From positions 1 through 64,000 of the forward strand of contig NZ_DATCTU010000045.1 of assembly GCF_036567765.1 (NCBI RefSeq): DNA of 64,000 nt, in the 5' to 3' direction. Origin of the DNA: Pseudobacteroides sp. (GTDB lineage Bacteria > Bacillota > Clostridia > Acetivibrionales > DSM-2933). Shown piece after piece: positions 29,597 to 38,307 of the stretch (position 1 is the stretch's first letter; each line of letters opens with the position of its first letter). The notes below the pieces were generated by a model that was given only the letters and a program-made list of their open reading frames with translations, made no database searches and was not told the DNA's origin. The position numbers and the translations under genes were made by a program.

Positions 29597-32257
29597 ATGA
29601 AGAACAACTTATTAAAGAAAATGTTATTACCAGCAGTTGCAGTTACCGGAGCATTTATTTTACACGCAACAGCACTGGCTGCCCCTTATAGCGGTTATGA
29701 GTACAAATTTAAACAACCGGATGGATCATCACTTACGGTAAAATTATTTGGCGATGAATATTATGGAAGGATCGAAAGTCTGGACGGGTATACACTTATA
29801 AAGGACGCTAAAACAGGTTGGTTATGTTATGCAACTTTAAACAGCGATGCTTCGGACTTGGTTTCTACAGGTGTTCCCTACTATAGAGTGAATAGTGTAC
29901 AGCCTGCACAATTTACTAAGCCTTCAAAAGGAATAAAGCTTACAGGTGCAAATTTGGAGAAAAAGGTTGAAGAAGGTCGAGTAAAGTTTAAAGCTGCTTC
30001 AGCTCCTGAAAATACAATTTCACAAGGAACACAAGCCAGCTCAAAATCAGTAAGCAGCACAGCTAAAATGCCGGTTAATGGATATATTACAGGCCTTACC
30101 ATATTGGTTAAATTTCCTGATGATGAATCAAATGGTGTGCCAATATTGCCGACTAGTGAAATTAATAATATGTTTAATGAACTGGGATATAATAAATATG
30201 GCAATAATGGATCAATCAAGGATTATTTCAGAGAGGTGTCTGGAGGAACTGTTACATATGACAATATAATAACTCCAGTTTATTATACTGCTAAAAATCC
30301 AAGATCTTATTATAATCTACCAACAACTCCAGGCCAGACTATAGTTTATGAAGCTCTTGAGGCATTGGCCAATCAAGGGTTTGATTTTTCAAAGCTGACT
30401 AAGAATCCATCAGGTGACGTGATGTGCCTAAATATACTTTATTCAGGTAATAGACCTGATACATGGGCTGTTGGACTTTGGCCACATAAAAGCTCACTTG
30501 GCAACGTTACATACGGAGGCACGACCTTCAACACATATCAAATGACAGATATCACTGATACTCCAAGCATAGGTACAATAGTACATGAAACTGGTCACAT
30601 GATGTGCAAATGGCCGGATACTTATGTTTACTATGATGTGGGAAGCGGAGCAGGTCGTTATGATCTTATGTCCTCTTCAAGTAGATTCAACCCATTATGG
30701 CCTAATCCATACTTTACTCACAAATTGGCAGGATGGGGCAGTTCTGAAAAGCTTAATGATTACTCTGCAAAAACAGCTCTAACTGCAAATTCAAACTCTC
30801 GTGATTTATATATTTATGAGACACATAAACAAAATGAATACTTTATAATTGAAAACATGAGAAAAAGATTAAGAAATTCCGAATCAGCAGATGAAGGGCT
30901 TTTAGTGTGGCATATCGATGAATATGGAAACAATGCATACCCTTCCGGCACTAATTATATGGTAGCAGTAGAACAGGCAGATGGATTAAATGAACTTGAA
31001 CTTGGTATCGATAGTGGTGACTCAAATGACTTGTTCCATGCTGGTTACAAGACACAATTCGATTCAAGTACAGTACCCAATTCAAACCTTTATGATGGAA
31101 GTGCATCAGGTTTGAAAATAAGTGAAATAGGTTCAATTGGCAATTGCATGACATTTAAATATGAACCACCTTTAAAAAGCATCACGAATGCACCTGCTAA
31201 CCTTGATATCAGCAGCAGAAGCGGAAATGCTATAACTTTATCATGGTTGGCACCATCTGGTTTTGCAACTAAGAACTATAATGTATATGCGGATATAAAT
31301 AATGGAGCTGGAACAAACCGTATTAATTTGGGTGTTACGGCAAATACTTCAATGAACTATACTCTTTCAAATAATCTGATCTATACATTCTATGTTGTCG
31401 CACTTGATGCATATGGTAATCAATCAAATGTGAGCAAGCCACTTGTAGTTTCAACGGATAATGTCCTTCCTTCAGCACCAACAGGATTGAGAGAATTAGG
31501 TTCATCATCCACTATGACGGATATAGCCTGGGATAATTCAACCGACAATTTTGGTGTGAAGAAATATGAGATATATTACGGAACAACTCTTATTGATACT
31601 GTAACAACCACACATGCTACTATTAAAGGGCTTGCTCCGAACACTATATATACATTTACTGTTCGTGCTTGTGATATAAATAATAAGTCTGTAGCAAGCA
31701 GTCCTTTAACTGTTATAACAAGGTTGGCACCGCCACAAAACCTCAGAATATCAAGTAAAACCAGTACTAATGTTACATTGAACTGGGATGCCTTAACAGG
31801 TGCAAGCCGTTACTATATCTATGCATATGAGAATAATGGTACCAGCCACATGAGAGTTGATTTTGGATATACTACTGGGACATCAGTTGTAGCAGCAACA
31901 AATAACAACTGTATTTACGAGTTCTATGTTATGGCTGTTAATTCGACAGGTACTCAGGTATCCGATGAAAGCCTCGGGCTTGTCTACTCAAAAGACATAA
32001 CAGCACCTACGGCACCAACAGGCCTCGGATACAGCAATTTAACATCAACATCGATTACCCTTTCATGGAATGCATCAACTGATACTTTCGGAGTTAAATG
32101 CTACAATATATATGATGGAACAACTCTAGTTGGTCAATCAATGGGAAAAACCTTCAAAATTACTAATTACAATCCGAATGTGTCACACAGATATACGGTA
32201 AAAGCTGTTGATACAAGTGACAACCTATCAGCTGCCAGTAATGCAGTTGTTCTTTAA
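29597..32257 (+). CDS. Secreted M6-family metalloprotease with fibronectin type III repeats
   Basis: This 886-residue exoprotein has a signal peptide (KKMLLPAVAVTGAFILHATALA) and an M6 (immune inhibitor A-type) catalytic domain. The zinc motif HETGH is at residues 330-334 with D341 after it. The C-terminal third holds four fibronectin type III domains, starting near NAPANLDISS, LPSAPTGLREL, LAPPQNLRIS and APTAPTGLGY. No dockerin or S-layer anchor is visible, so it is probably released or held by the FN3 modules. A good AGGAGG precedes the ATG. Confidence 0.93.
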   Translation: MKNNLLKKMLLPAVAVTGAFILHATALAAPYSGYEYKFKQPDGSSLTVKLFGDEYYGRIESLDGYTLIKDAKTGWLCYATLNSDASDLVSTGVPYYRVNSVQPAQFTKPSKGIKLTGANLEKKVEEGRVKFKAASAPENTISQGTQASSKSVSSTAKMPVNGYITGLTILVKFPDDESNGVPILPTSEINNMFNELGYNKYGNNGSIKDYFREVSGGTVTYDNIITPVYYTAKNPRSYYNLPTTPGQTIVYEALEALANQGFDFSKLTKNPSGDVMCLNILYSGNRPDTWAVGLWPHKSSLGNVTYGGTTFNTYQMTDITDTPSIGTIVHETGHMMCKWPDTYVYYDVGSGAGRYDLMSSSSRFNPLWPNPYFTHKLAGWGSSEKLNDYSAKTALTANSNSRDLYIYETHKQNEYFIIENMRKRLRNSESADEGLLVWHIDEYGNNAYPSGTNYMVAVEQADGLNELELGIDSGDSNDLFHAGYKTQFDSSTVPNSNLYDGSASGLKISEIGSIGNCMTFKYEPPLKSITNAPANLDISSRSGNAITLSWLAPSGFATKNYNVYADINNGAGTNRINLGVTANTSMNYTLSNNLIYTFYVVALDAYGNQSNVSKPLVVSTDNVLPSAPTGLRELGSSSTMTDIAWDNSTDNFGVKKYEIYYGTTLIDTVTTTHATIKGLAPNTIYTFTVRACDINNKSVASSPLTVITRLAPPQNLRISSKTSTNVTLNWDALTGASRYYIYAYENNGTSHMRVDFGYTTGTSVVAATNNNCIYEFYVMAVNSTGTQVSDESLGLVYSKDITAPTAPTGLGYSNLTSTSITLSWNASTDTFGVKCYNIYDGTTLVGQSMGKTFKITNYNPNVSHRYTVKAVDTSDNLSAASNAVVL

Positions 32258-32291
32258 GAAAAACTAATATCTAAGCAATAATATAATAAGG

Positions 32292-32329
32292 AAGGCACAA
32301 TGGGGGGGGTTCCTCCTATTGTGCCTTTT
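32292..32329 (+). terminator. Terminator of the protease gene
   Basis: AAGGCACAAT / ATTGTGCCTT (32292-32301 and 32318-32327), loop with a run of eight G, followed by T residues. The following 286 bases before GH43 are AT-rich and hold no gene. Confidence 0.85.
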
Positions 32330-32615
32330 GGTACGATTTTATAAATTAGCAGCATACTTGACACCAATAATTTATTATATTAGTATAAAGTAAAATAATT
32401 GGATTAGCCGATATTATATTATAGTGGAAAGAAAATTTACTATTTACCTTTGGGAAATATATCATAGTAGTGTTTTCAAATAATAAAAATTAGATATAAT
32501 AATACTATGCTTATATAATTAATATATTTGAAATAGTAATATTAGTCTAGTAATAGAAAAACAGTAAAAGTTTCAAAAGCAGTACAACAATACAAAGAAT
32601 AAGGAGAGATACCAG

Positions 32616-33596
32616 ATGGAGAGAATTCCAAAACAAAAGGAGCCGTTAGTTACACATATTTATACTGCTGACCCTTCAGCACATGTATATGATGGAAAAA
32701 TCTATATTTACCCATCCCATGATACAGATTTGGATATACCCTCAAATGACAATGGGGATCAATACATGATGGAGGATTATCACATACTGTCTATGAATGA
32801 TTTGAATTCCCCAGTTGTTGATCATGGTATTGCACTGCACATTGATAATGTACCCTGGGCAAGTAAGCAGATGTGGGCTCCAGATGCAGCATTTAAAAAC
32901 AATACTTATTACTTGTATTTTCCTGCAAGAGACAAAGACGGCATATTCAGGATAGGTGTTGCTACAAGCAAAACTCCTTCAGGTCCATTCACACCACAGC
33001 CTGAGTATATAAAAGGCAGCTTCAGCATAGATCCTGCGGTATTGATCGATGATGATAACAAAGCATATATATATTTTGGAGGACTATGGGGCGGTCAATT
33101 GGAAAAGTGGCAGACAGGTACGTATGTTCCGGAACCGCCTGAAATTGCTCCGGATAAACCGGCTTTAGGACCAAGGGTAGCAGAATTAAGCGATGACATG
33201 CTTTCTTTCAAAGAAGCTCCACAGGAGATTTCAATCGTTGATGAGAATGGCAACCCAATTCTTGCAGGTGATGAGGAAAGAAGATATTTTGAAGGCCCAT
33301 GGGTTCATAAGTACAATGGCTATTATTATCTTTCCTATTCAACTGGTACAACACACTACATTGTATATGCGATAAGCAAGAATCCGAAAGGTCCTTTTGT
33401 ATATAAGGGAAGGATACTTGAGCCTGTTATAGGCTGGACAACACATCATTCCATAGTACAAATCGGAGAGAAATGGTATCTTTTCTATCATGACTGCTCC
33501 TTGTCAAATGGCATTAATCATAAGAGATGCGTAAAATATGCTGAACTTTTTTATAATGATGATGGAACAATAAAAACAATAGAGCCTTATAAATAA
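32616..33596 (+). CDS. Glycoside hydrolase family 43 protein
   Basis: This 326-residue five-bladed beta-propeller enzyme is of the arabinofuranosidase/xylosidase type. The expected catalytic trio is visible: D19 in YTADPSAHVYDG, D139 in FSIDPAV, and E226 in RYFEGPWV. There is no signal peptide, so it should act inside the cell on imported oligosaccharides. The N-terminus starts almost at the first blade. It stands alone, without transporter genes. The exact specificity cannot be read from sequence alone. Confidence 0.92.
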   Translation: MERIPKQKEPLVTHIYTADPSAHVYDGKIYIYPSHDTDLDIPSNDNGDQYMMEDYHILSMNDLNSPVVDHGIALHIDNVPWASKQMWAPDAAFKNNTYYLYFPARDKDGIFRIGVATSKTPSGPFTPQPEYIKGSFSIDPAVLIDDDNKAYIYFGGLWGGQLEKWQTGTYVPEPPEIAPDKPALGPRVAELSDDMLSFKEAPQEISIVDENGNPILAGDEERRYFEGPWVHKYNGYYYLSYSTGTTHYIVYAISKNPKGPFVYKGRILEPVIGWTTHHSIVQIGEKWYLFYHDCSLSNGINHKRCVKYAELFYNDDGTIKTIEPYK

Positions 33597-33601
33597 AGTA
33601 C

Positions 33602-33775
33602 ATGTCAATAGAAAATGTAAATTGTAAAAAGTGTATACACCACTATATTACATGGGATAACAAATTTCCTTATGGCTGTAAAGTGTTCGGAGTCAAGTCA
33701 AGGCAGCTACCATCAATTATTGTTTATCAGTCGGTAGGTAAGCTGTGTGGAAGCTACCGAGAAAAAGTCAAATAG
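33602..33775 (+). CDS. Small four-cysteine protein (often annotated as uracil-DNA glycosylase-like)
   Basis: This 57-residue protein begins MSIENVNCKKCIHHYITWD, with cysteines at 8, 11, 26 and 49. The pattern CxxC...HYxxTWD...PxGCKxFGxKSxxxPS...SxGxxC belongs to a conserved small-protein group found in many anaerobes and deltaproteobacteria. The group is commonly labelled uracil-DNA glycosylase, a label I cannot support. The four cysteines suggest metal binding. It follows GH43 by 5 bases, with no clear ribosome binding site, so it may depend on read-through from GH43. Confidence 0.75.
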   Translation: MSIENVNCKKCIHHYITWDNKFPYGCKVFGVKSRQLPSIIVYQSVGKLCGSYREKVK

Positions 33776-33863
33776 AACGGTTTGCTAGGAAAGGGAATGT
33801 TGCATAACTAACTTTACAACAAACCCTTTTCTCGCAACTCTTTATAAAACTTTACAACAGGTA

Positions 33864-33892
33864 TTTACAACAGCTATTTTTTATGTTAGAAT
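33864..33892 (+). promoter_or_regulatory. Promoter of tRNA-Pro
   Basis: TTTACA (33864-33869) and TAGAAT (33887-33892) with a 17-base spacer, twelve bases before the tRNA. The word TTTACAACA occurs three times at 33813, 33851 and 33864. Confidence 0.7.
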
Positions 33893-33904
33893 GATATGCG
33901 TTGT

Positions 33905-33979
33905 CGGGGTGTAGCTCAGTTTGGCTAGAGTACTTGCTTGGGGTGCAAGGGGTCGTCGGTTCAAGTCCGGTCACTCCGA
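33905..33979 (+). tRNA. tRNA-Pro (anticodon GGG)
   Basis: The cloverleaf is complete. The acceptor stem is CGGGGTG / CACTCCG, the D arm contains TAGCTCAG, the anticodon stem is CTTGC / GCAAG with loop TTGGGGT, and the T loop is GTTCAAGTC-like. The anticodon GGG reads CCC/CCU. The terminal CCA is not encoded. Integrase and transposase remnants begin downstream, marking it as a likely integration site. Confidence 0.93.
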
Positions 33980-33995
33980 TTAAATAAATAATGTG

Positions 33996-34031
33996 AAAGT
34001 CCTTGGAATCAAATGGTTTCGGGACTTTTTT
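33996..34031 (+). terminator. Terminator after tRNA-Pro
   Basis: AAAGTCC / GGACTTT (33996-34002 and 34022-34028) followed by a run of T residues. Confidence 0.75.
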
Positions 34032-34171
34032 CTTTTATCTAATCAAGTACTCTTTTTACTATTTTTGGTGTTTCTTCACGTTCAAAACCGTATAATTTTA
34101 TCTAATATCATTCATTTGGTGTAATCTGTGGTGTAAAATTTTTAGCCTTGTAATACAGTAATATCAACGAC

Positions 34172-34470
34172 TTAAGCGATTTGTATAGCTGAATTTTGGT
34201 GTGAATTTATATTGTTTAAAACTTGGATTGCATCAACAGTATTTTCTTGTGTTAGGTGCACATACGTGTTAAGAGTTATTTCTATCTTACTGTGTCCCAG
34301 TAATCGGCTTATAATTTTTACTGATACTTTTTCTTCGAACAATCATGTTGCAAAACTATGTCTTAACAAGTGAATTCCCGATTTTTTTATTTCAGCCTTT
34401 GAACAAATACCGCTCATTGCCCGCCTAAAGTTTTTAGGGTAAATCATTGTTGCATAAAAATATTTGATAA
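34172..34470 (-). pseudogene. Tyrosine recombinase (integrase) C-terminal remnant
   Basis: Read on the minus strand, the sequence gives NFRRAMSGICSKAEIKKSG, then IHLLRHSFAT, a TGA stop at 34343-34345, then LFEEKVSVKIISRLLGHSK and IEITLNTYVHLTQEN. This is the catalytic end of a phage or ICE integrase with the HxLRH box, the LGH box and the tyrosine in NTYVH. The N-terminal part is missing and the internal stop falls where Arg is expected. It ends at TAA 34172-34174, close to tRNA-Pro. Confidence 0.88.
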
Positions 34471-34547
34471 AAATCAACTGTAATATTTACCTGTAGAAAG
34501 AAGAAAGCTCCTTTGTTAATATCAAATGGGTTCGCCAACTTAATACG

Positions 34548-34874
34548 ATGATGTATGCACACCTAACCCAGAAGGAAAGTTTTAGAGCCATCAGTGATGG
34601 AATAACTGTTGACAAAAAACTTCACGAGTACACCTGGACCATTAGTGCTCCCCAGATATCACGTTCAAACTGTGATAGAGACATCGATGTATTCAAAATC
34701 ATATTTGAAGCTACATTTGCCAAGCTAAAAAAGCATCAAGGTGTAGGCATAATACCAGGTAGTTGGGGAACTCTGAAAGTTCTTGATTCAACCATTATTC
34801 GGCTTTGTATATCCCTTTTCCCATGGGCTGACTATAGGGATAAGTATTTAAGAACCTGCTATAAGTATGTATAA
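34548..34874 (+). pseudogene. Truncated IS4-type transposase
   Basis: MMYAHLTQKESFRAISDGIT and IIPGSWGTLKVLDSTIIRL are typical of the N-terminal half of clostridial IS4-family transposases, including the first catalytic Asp region. The frame breaks off after 108 residues with an unrelated tail, and the rest of the element is absent. The 5' end is also degraded. Confidence 0.82.
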
Positions 34875-34922
34875 AACTAAGAAGGGAATGCCACTTGTTT
34901 ATGGCATTTCCTTCTTAGTTTT
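34873..34922. terminator. Strong bidirectional hairpin between two gene remnants
   Basis: A 21-bp stem runs from AAAACTAAGAAGGG to its complement (34873-34893 and 34902-34922) with a single wobble pair and an 8-base loop. T or A runs at both ends allow termination in either direction. It separates the truncated transposase from a minus-strand fragment whose stop codon lies in the right arm. Confidence 0.85.
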
Positions 34923-35156
34923 ATAATATAATATCCTGAATCCCAACTTTAACTACTTCTTCGTTTTCAACTTTAACTTTAACTGCTAATCCTTTATCAG
35001 TCCATGTGCAGTTAAATAAAATACCTACTATTCTTATATCTTTGCCATAAGTCTCTGGGATATATATGTCTGTCACTTTAACTAATTTGGATAATTCTTC
35101 TTGCTTAGACAGTATAGGTAGTAAACTGTCTGCATCGTCTCCAAGTCTATCCTTAC
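34921..35156 (-). pseudogene. C-terminal fragment of a DUF6985-like protein
   Basis: The minus strand is open for 78 codons from about 35154 to the stop at 34921-34923. It reads KQEELSKLVKVTDIYIPET, then VGILFNCTWTDKGLAVKVKV and VVKVGIQDIIL. The end pattern (FxCTW...GLxVK...VxxVGxQDI) resembles DUF6985 proteins, some of which are suspected immunity proteins. There is no start codon. The fragment stops where IS110 sequence begins, so the insertion or a deletion removed its 5' part. Confidence 0.6.
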
Positions 35157-35995
35157 CATGTGAAAATCAGCAAGGAAATGGATGATAATAGCCAAACAAA
35201 GAATGATCGGAAGGATCCGAAAACTATTGCAAAGTTGGTAATTGGCGGAAGGTATTTTGAAACATATGTAGCAACTAGTGTTTATGCAGAATTAAGAAAC
35301 ATTGTAAAGATTTATGAGCATGTTATTGATTGTAAAAGCGTGGTTGAAAACAAAATAATTCAATGGTTGGATAATTACTTTCCTGAATTTGCAACGGTTT
35401 TTGGAAACTGGGAATGTAAATCGGCAATGATTACACTAAAGACATTTCCATTACCGGTGTATGATAGTAGAACTTGGTCAAATGAAGGTACTAGAGACAT
35501 GGAAAAAGAAAATCAAGCAAGGTGTTGGAAAGAAGAGGGCACAAAAGCTTTGTGAAGTGGCTTAAACGTCTGTAGGTTGTATGGAAGGCCTAAAGAAGGG
35601 GCAAAAAGAGTTGCAGTATTTGTTGAAAGAATATGAAATGTATATGGAACAATTGGAAGAGATTAAGTTTGAAACGGGAAACCTTCTTATGCAAGTTCCA
35701 AATGCAAAAGAAATCCTTGAAATCAAAGGTATTGGGCTAGTAACTGCAACAGGAATTATTGCTGAAATTGGAGATATTTCAAGGTTTGAAGATGCCAGAC
35801 AAATATAGAAATACGCAGGTTTGAACCTTATAGAAAACAGCTCTGAGAAGCACAAAGGACAGACCACAATAAGCAAGCGTGGCAGAAAAAGGCTGAGAGG
35901 ATTTTTGTTCAAAGTAATAATGCCGTTAGTAGGGAAAAAACCAAGAGTTTAAGAAGCTTCATGAATACAACTCGGTAGCCTTTTTGTTTAAACTT
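35157..35995 (+). pseudogene. Degenerate IS110-family transposase
   Basis: The sequence begins in mid-protein with HVKISKEMDDNSQTKNDRKD (DEDD domain). A frameshift near 35510 moves to KQGVGKKRAQKL, and a TAA stop follows. The Transposase_20 domain then appears as EIKGIGLVTATGIIAEIGDI, another stop after EDARQI, and GQTTISKRGRKRLRGFLF. A further frameshift is needed to reach EFKKLHEYNSVAFLF. With at least two frameshifts and two stops and no 5' end, it is clearly dead. Confidence 0.9.
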
Positions 35996-36025
35996 TTTGA
36001 TTGTTTCCTGGTCTGGTAAATTAAA

Positions 36026-36373
36026 GTAGGAACCTTAACCTCAGAACTGGAAATGATATATGAATTTGCAAATGTTTTAGGTGCTTCTGCAGGTGGATTG
36101 AGAGCAATTGTTGATGCAGGATGGATTGACTATTGCTACCAGATAGGGCAAACTGGGAAAACTGTAAGGCCAAAGATTTACTTTGCCTGTGACATTTCCG
36201 GTGCTATTCAACATTTGGCTGGTATTACATCTTCCAAACTTATAGTTTCAATAAACAGGGATCCGGATGCACCTATATTTAAAGTATCCAATTTAGGTAT
36301 AATAGGAGATTTGAATAAAATAATTTCTGTTTTCACTAATGAATTTAAGAATACTGAACTTTGCCTAAAATAA
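36026..36373 (+). pseudogene. etfA: 3' fragment of electron transfer flavoprotein alpha subunit gene
   Basis: About 115 codons encode the C-terminal FAD-binding domain of Etf[46 protein letters not shown] and [13 protein letters not shown] full EtfA has over 300 residues, so two thirds are missing. The frame itself is intact. It directly follows the IS110 remnant, consistent with insertion and deletion having removed the upstream part and the etfB partner. It is unlikely to be functional. Confidence 0.88.
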
Positions 36374-36512
36374 AAAATCCGGCGGTAATATATTTATTAG
36401 CCTTGATAAATATATAAAAATATGGTAATATGTAAGCCCGTGGCAACACTAACCTTATATAATTAATTTATACTTATTTTCCAAAAAACTGTAATGAGTC
36501 ATGAAAGATTGA
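36374..36512. other. Gene-free AT-rich spacer
   Basis: Between the etfA fragment and the promoter at 36513 I see no reading frame or conserved element. Confidence 0.5.
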
Positions 36513-36541
36513 TTTACAAAATGTAAAATGTGGTATATAAT
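36513..36541 (+). promoter_or_regulatory. Strong sigma-A promoter of a small transcription unit
   Basis: TTTACA (36513-36518) and TATAAT (36536-36541) with exactly 17 bases between. The transcript would have a leader of about 175 bases before the small reading frame at 36723. Confidence 0.65.
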
Positions 36542-36722
36542 GTATGTAATCACATTTATTGCAACAAAGAAGTTGCTTAATTCCCAAATTATTTCTTAGA
36601 ATTTACAACTTAAAATCAGACTTAAACAACAAAATAATCTACAGAGTAAACTATTTCACCAATTGACTTATTGCAAGGTTATGTAAACAGGTTGTTATGG
36701 CAATGTTACGGAGGTGTATGAA

Positions 36723-36827
36723 ATGTACAAGGCAAAACAGGTAATCAATACTTATTTGTTTTTAGCTCCAACGCTTTTCTTAATTATGATTGTCATTATA
36801 CTATATTTGGGTTTTAAGAACCTTTGA
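36723..36827 (+). CDS. 34-residue single-pass membrane peptide
   Basis: The peptide starts MYKAKQVINTYLFLAPTLF and ends IIILYLGFKNL-like (LIMIVIILYLGFKNL). It has a short basic N-terminus, one hydrophobic helix of about 20 residues and a small polar end. A near-perfect GGAGGTG (36710-36716) lies seven bases before the ATG. Promoter, long leader, structured 3' region and terminator frame it as an independent unit. Its size and layout recall type I toxin peptides, but it could also be the start of a lost sugar-transporter permease. No antisense gene is evident, so function is open. Confidence 0.5.
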   Translation: MYKAKQVINTYLFLAPTLFLIMIVIILYLGFKNL

Positions 36828-36838
36828 TTTTATTTTGC

Positions 36839-36935
36839 ATTAAAAGTGATTAATCTATTACATTTGCCTGTCGCAAATACCATTGAACCGTTCGTTATTT
36901 GCTCTGCCAAATGTAAGATTATTGACACTTTTAAT
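36839..36935. repeat. 97-base nested inverted repeat in the 3' region of the small gene
   Basis: Three pairs of arms nest: ATTAAAAGTG / CACTTTTAAT (36839-36848 and 36926-36935), TTACATTT / AAATGTAA (36858-36865 and 36909-36916), and GCAAATA / TATTTGC (36873-36879 and 36896-36902). As RNA this would fold into one long interrupted hairpin just ahead of the terminator. It could also be a small palindromic mobile element. Confidence 0.75.
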
Positions 36936-36959
36936 ATACATAGGGATAATTATTATTAG

Positions 36960-36986
36960 AGAGACTGTCTTCGGATAGTCTCTTTG
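36960..36986 (+). terminator. Terminator with UUCG tetraloop
   Basis: AGAGACTGTC (36960-36969) pairs with GATAGTCTCT (36974-36983) around the very stable TTCG loop, followed by TT. TTGACA (36922-36927) and GATAAT (36945-36950), 17 apart, form a promoter-like pair immediately before it. Confidence 0.85.
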
Positions 36987-37083
36987 TATTTTTCAATACT
37001 TTAATATTGGAACAAAGTTACTTTAGATCCGTCTATATAAAGGAAAATCAATTTTAATATAGCCGTTTAAAGGGGGCGTATCA

Positions 37084-38223
37084 ATGTTAAAGAAATCTTT
37101 GTCAGTTTTGGTTTTATTGCTTTTTATGGTTTCGGTAATCACCGGGTGCGGGGGTAAGCGTGAGCACACAAACGAAGCTCCGGCAGAACCTAACGTCCAT
37201 AGTCTCAGCGATTATAAAGGTAATCTTGAATTTGGTAGTTCGGATATTGCTAAGGAGGTAGAAGTTGGCAGAGCAGGTAAGGCTTATTATAATGAATATA
37301 CTAAAGATGGCACAGAAGTAAAGGCTGCAACCTCAGCTGACAGCCAGTCAAATGCAATAACTACAACAACCACGACAGCCGCAGCAAACGAGTCTCTTAG
37401 CAATGCAATTTTGTCCCAGAGGAAAATTATCCGCAATGCATTTGTATCCGTAGAAGTAGAAAACTTTGACAGTGCTTACGGGAGAATAAAGTCAATGATT
37501 TCGGCATATGGCTTTATTCAGGAATCAAATATTAAAAAAGATAAGGTGTATATTGAAGACGGAGAAAAAAGAATAACAAGGGGCACTATCATAATACGGG
37601 TTGACAAGGATAGGTTTGATAGTGTTATGGGAGATTTGAAAGGGCTAGGCACTCTTTTAAATGAAAATATAAAGAGCGATGATGTGACAGATAAGTTTTT
37701 TGATACCGAGTCAAGATTGAGGCTTATAAAATACGAAGAAACCAGACTTGAAGAGTATCTGAAAAAGACTACCGATCCCGATACCATATTTAAGATAGAG
37801 GGACGACTCACAGACATAAGACATGAGATTGAGAGTTTGACAGGTACATTAAATAAAATGACAGATTTAGTTCAATTATCAACTATAACAGTAGAAATGA
37901 GTGAGAAGGTACCTCAACCAAAGCCCAAAAAAGAGATGTCATATTGGGAAAAGCTATTAGACGGGTTTAGCAAAAGCTTCAAGGGAGTTATCAACTTTTG
38001 CAGTGAGCTCTTGCTGTTTATAGTGCAGATACTGCCGGGTTTGGTTCTATTAGGTCTGGTTTTGATTGTACTAGTTATGTTTTATAAAAGAGTTCTAAAG
38101 AATAAATTTAAGATTGTTTCAAAAAAAACCAAAGTAAAAAGAGAATATTATGATGAAAATCAAGAGCCGGATGCAGAATTAGATAAAGATTCAAATAAAG
38201 ATTCAAATGAAGATAAAGGATAG
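37084..38223 (+). CDS. DUF4349-domain lipoprotein
   Basis: This 379-residue protein has a lipoprotein signal ending ITGC with C22. A low-complexity Ala/Thr linker follows, then a DUF4349 domain from about RKIIRNAFVSVEVENFDSAY to QLSTITVEM, including a coiled-coil stretch. A C-terminal membrane segment (LFIVQILPGLVLLGLVLIVL) comes next, with a Lys/Asp/Glu-rich cytoplasmic tail. The biochemical role of DUF4349 is unknown. The predicted topology is a lipid anchor outside, a coiled-coil region, and a second anchor in the membrane. It is the first gene of a short unit ahead of PFOR. Confidence 0.88.
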   Translation: MLKKSLSVLVLLLFMVSVITGCGGKREHTNEAPAEPNVHSLSDYKGNLEFGSSDIAKEVEVGRAGKAYYNEYTKDGTEVKAATSADSQSNAITTTTTTAAANESLSNAILSQRKIIRNAFVSVEVENFDSAYGRIKSMISAYGFIQESNIKKDKVYIEDGEKRITRGTIIIRVDKDRFDSVMGDLKGLGTLLNENIKSDDVTDKFFDTESRLRLIKYEETRLEEYLKKTTDPDTIFKIEGRLTDIRHEIESLTGTLNKMTDLVQLSTITVEMSEKVPQPKPKKEMSYWEKLLDGFSKSFKGVINFCSELLLFIVQILPGLVLLGLVLIVLVMFYKRVLKNKFKIVSKKTKVKREYYDENQEPDAELDKDSNKDSNEDKG

Positions 38224-38307
38224 TGATTGTGTAGAAATAATGATTATTGGAATATTTTCTTTCTCCTTGGCAAAAAATAAAATTAAAAATTTTAAGGAGA
38301 ATTAAAT

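Noticed and set aside
33996..34031. An att site duplicate of the tRNA-Pro 3' end
   Set aside because: The hairpin shares only short words with the tRNA end; no direct repeat of the T arm or acceptor was found in the decayed region by eye.
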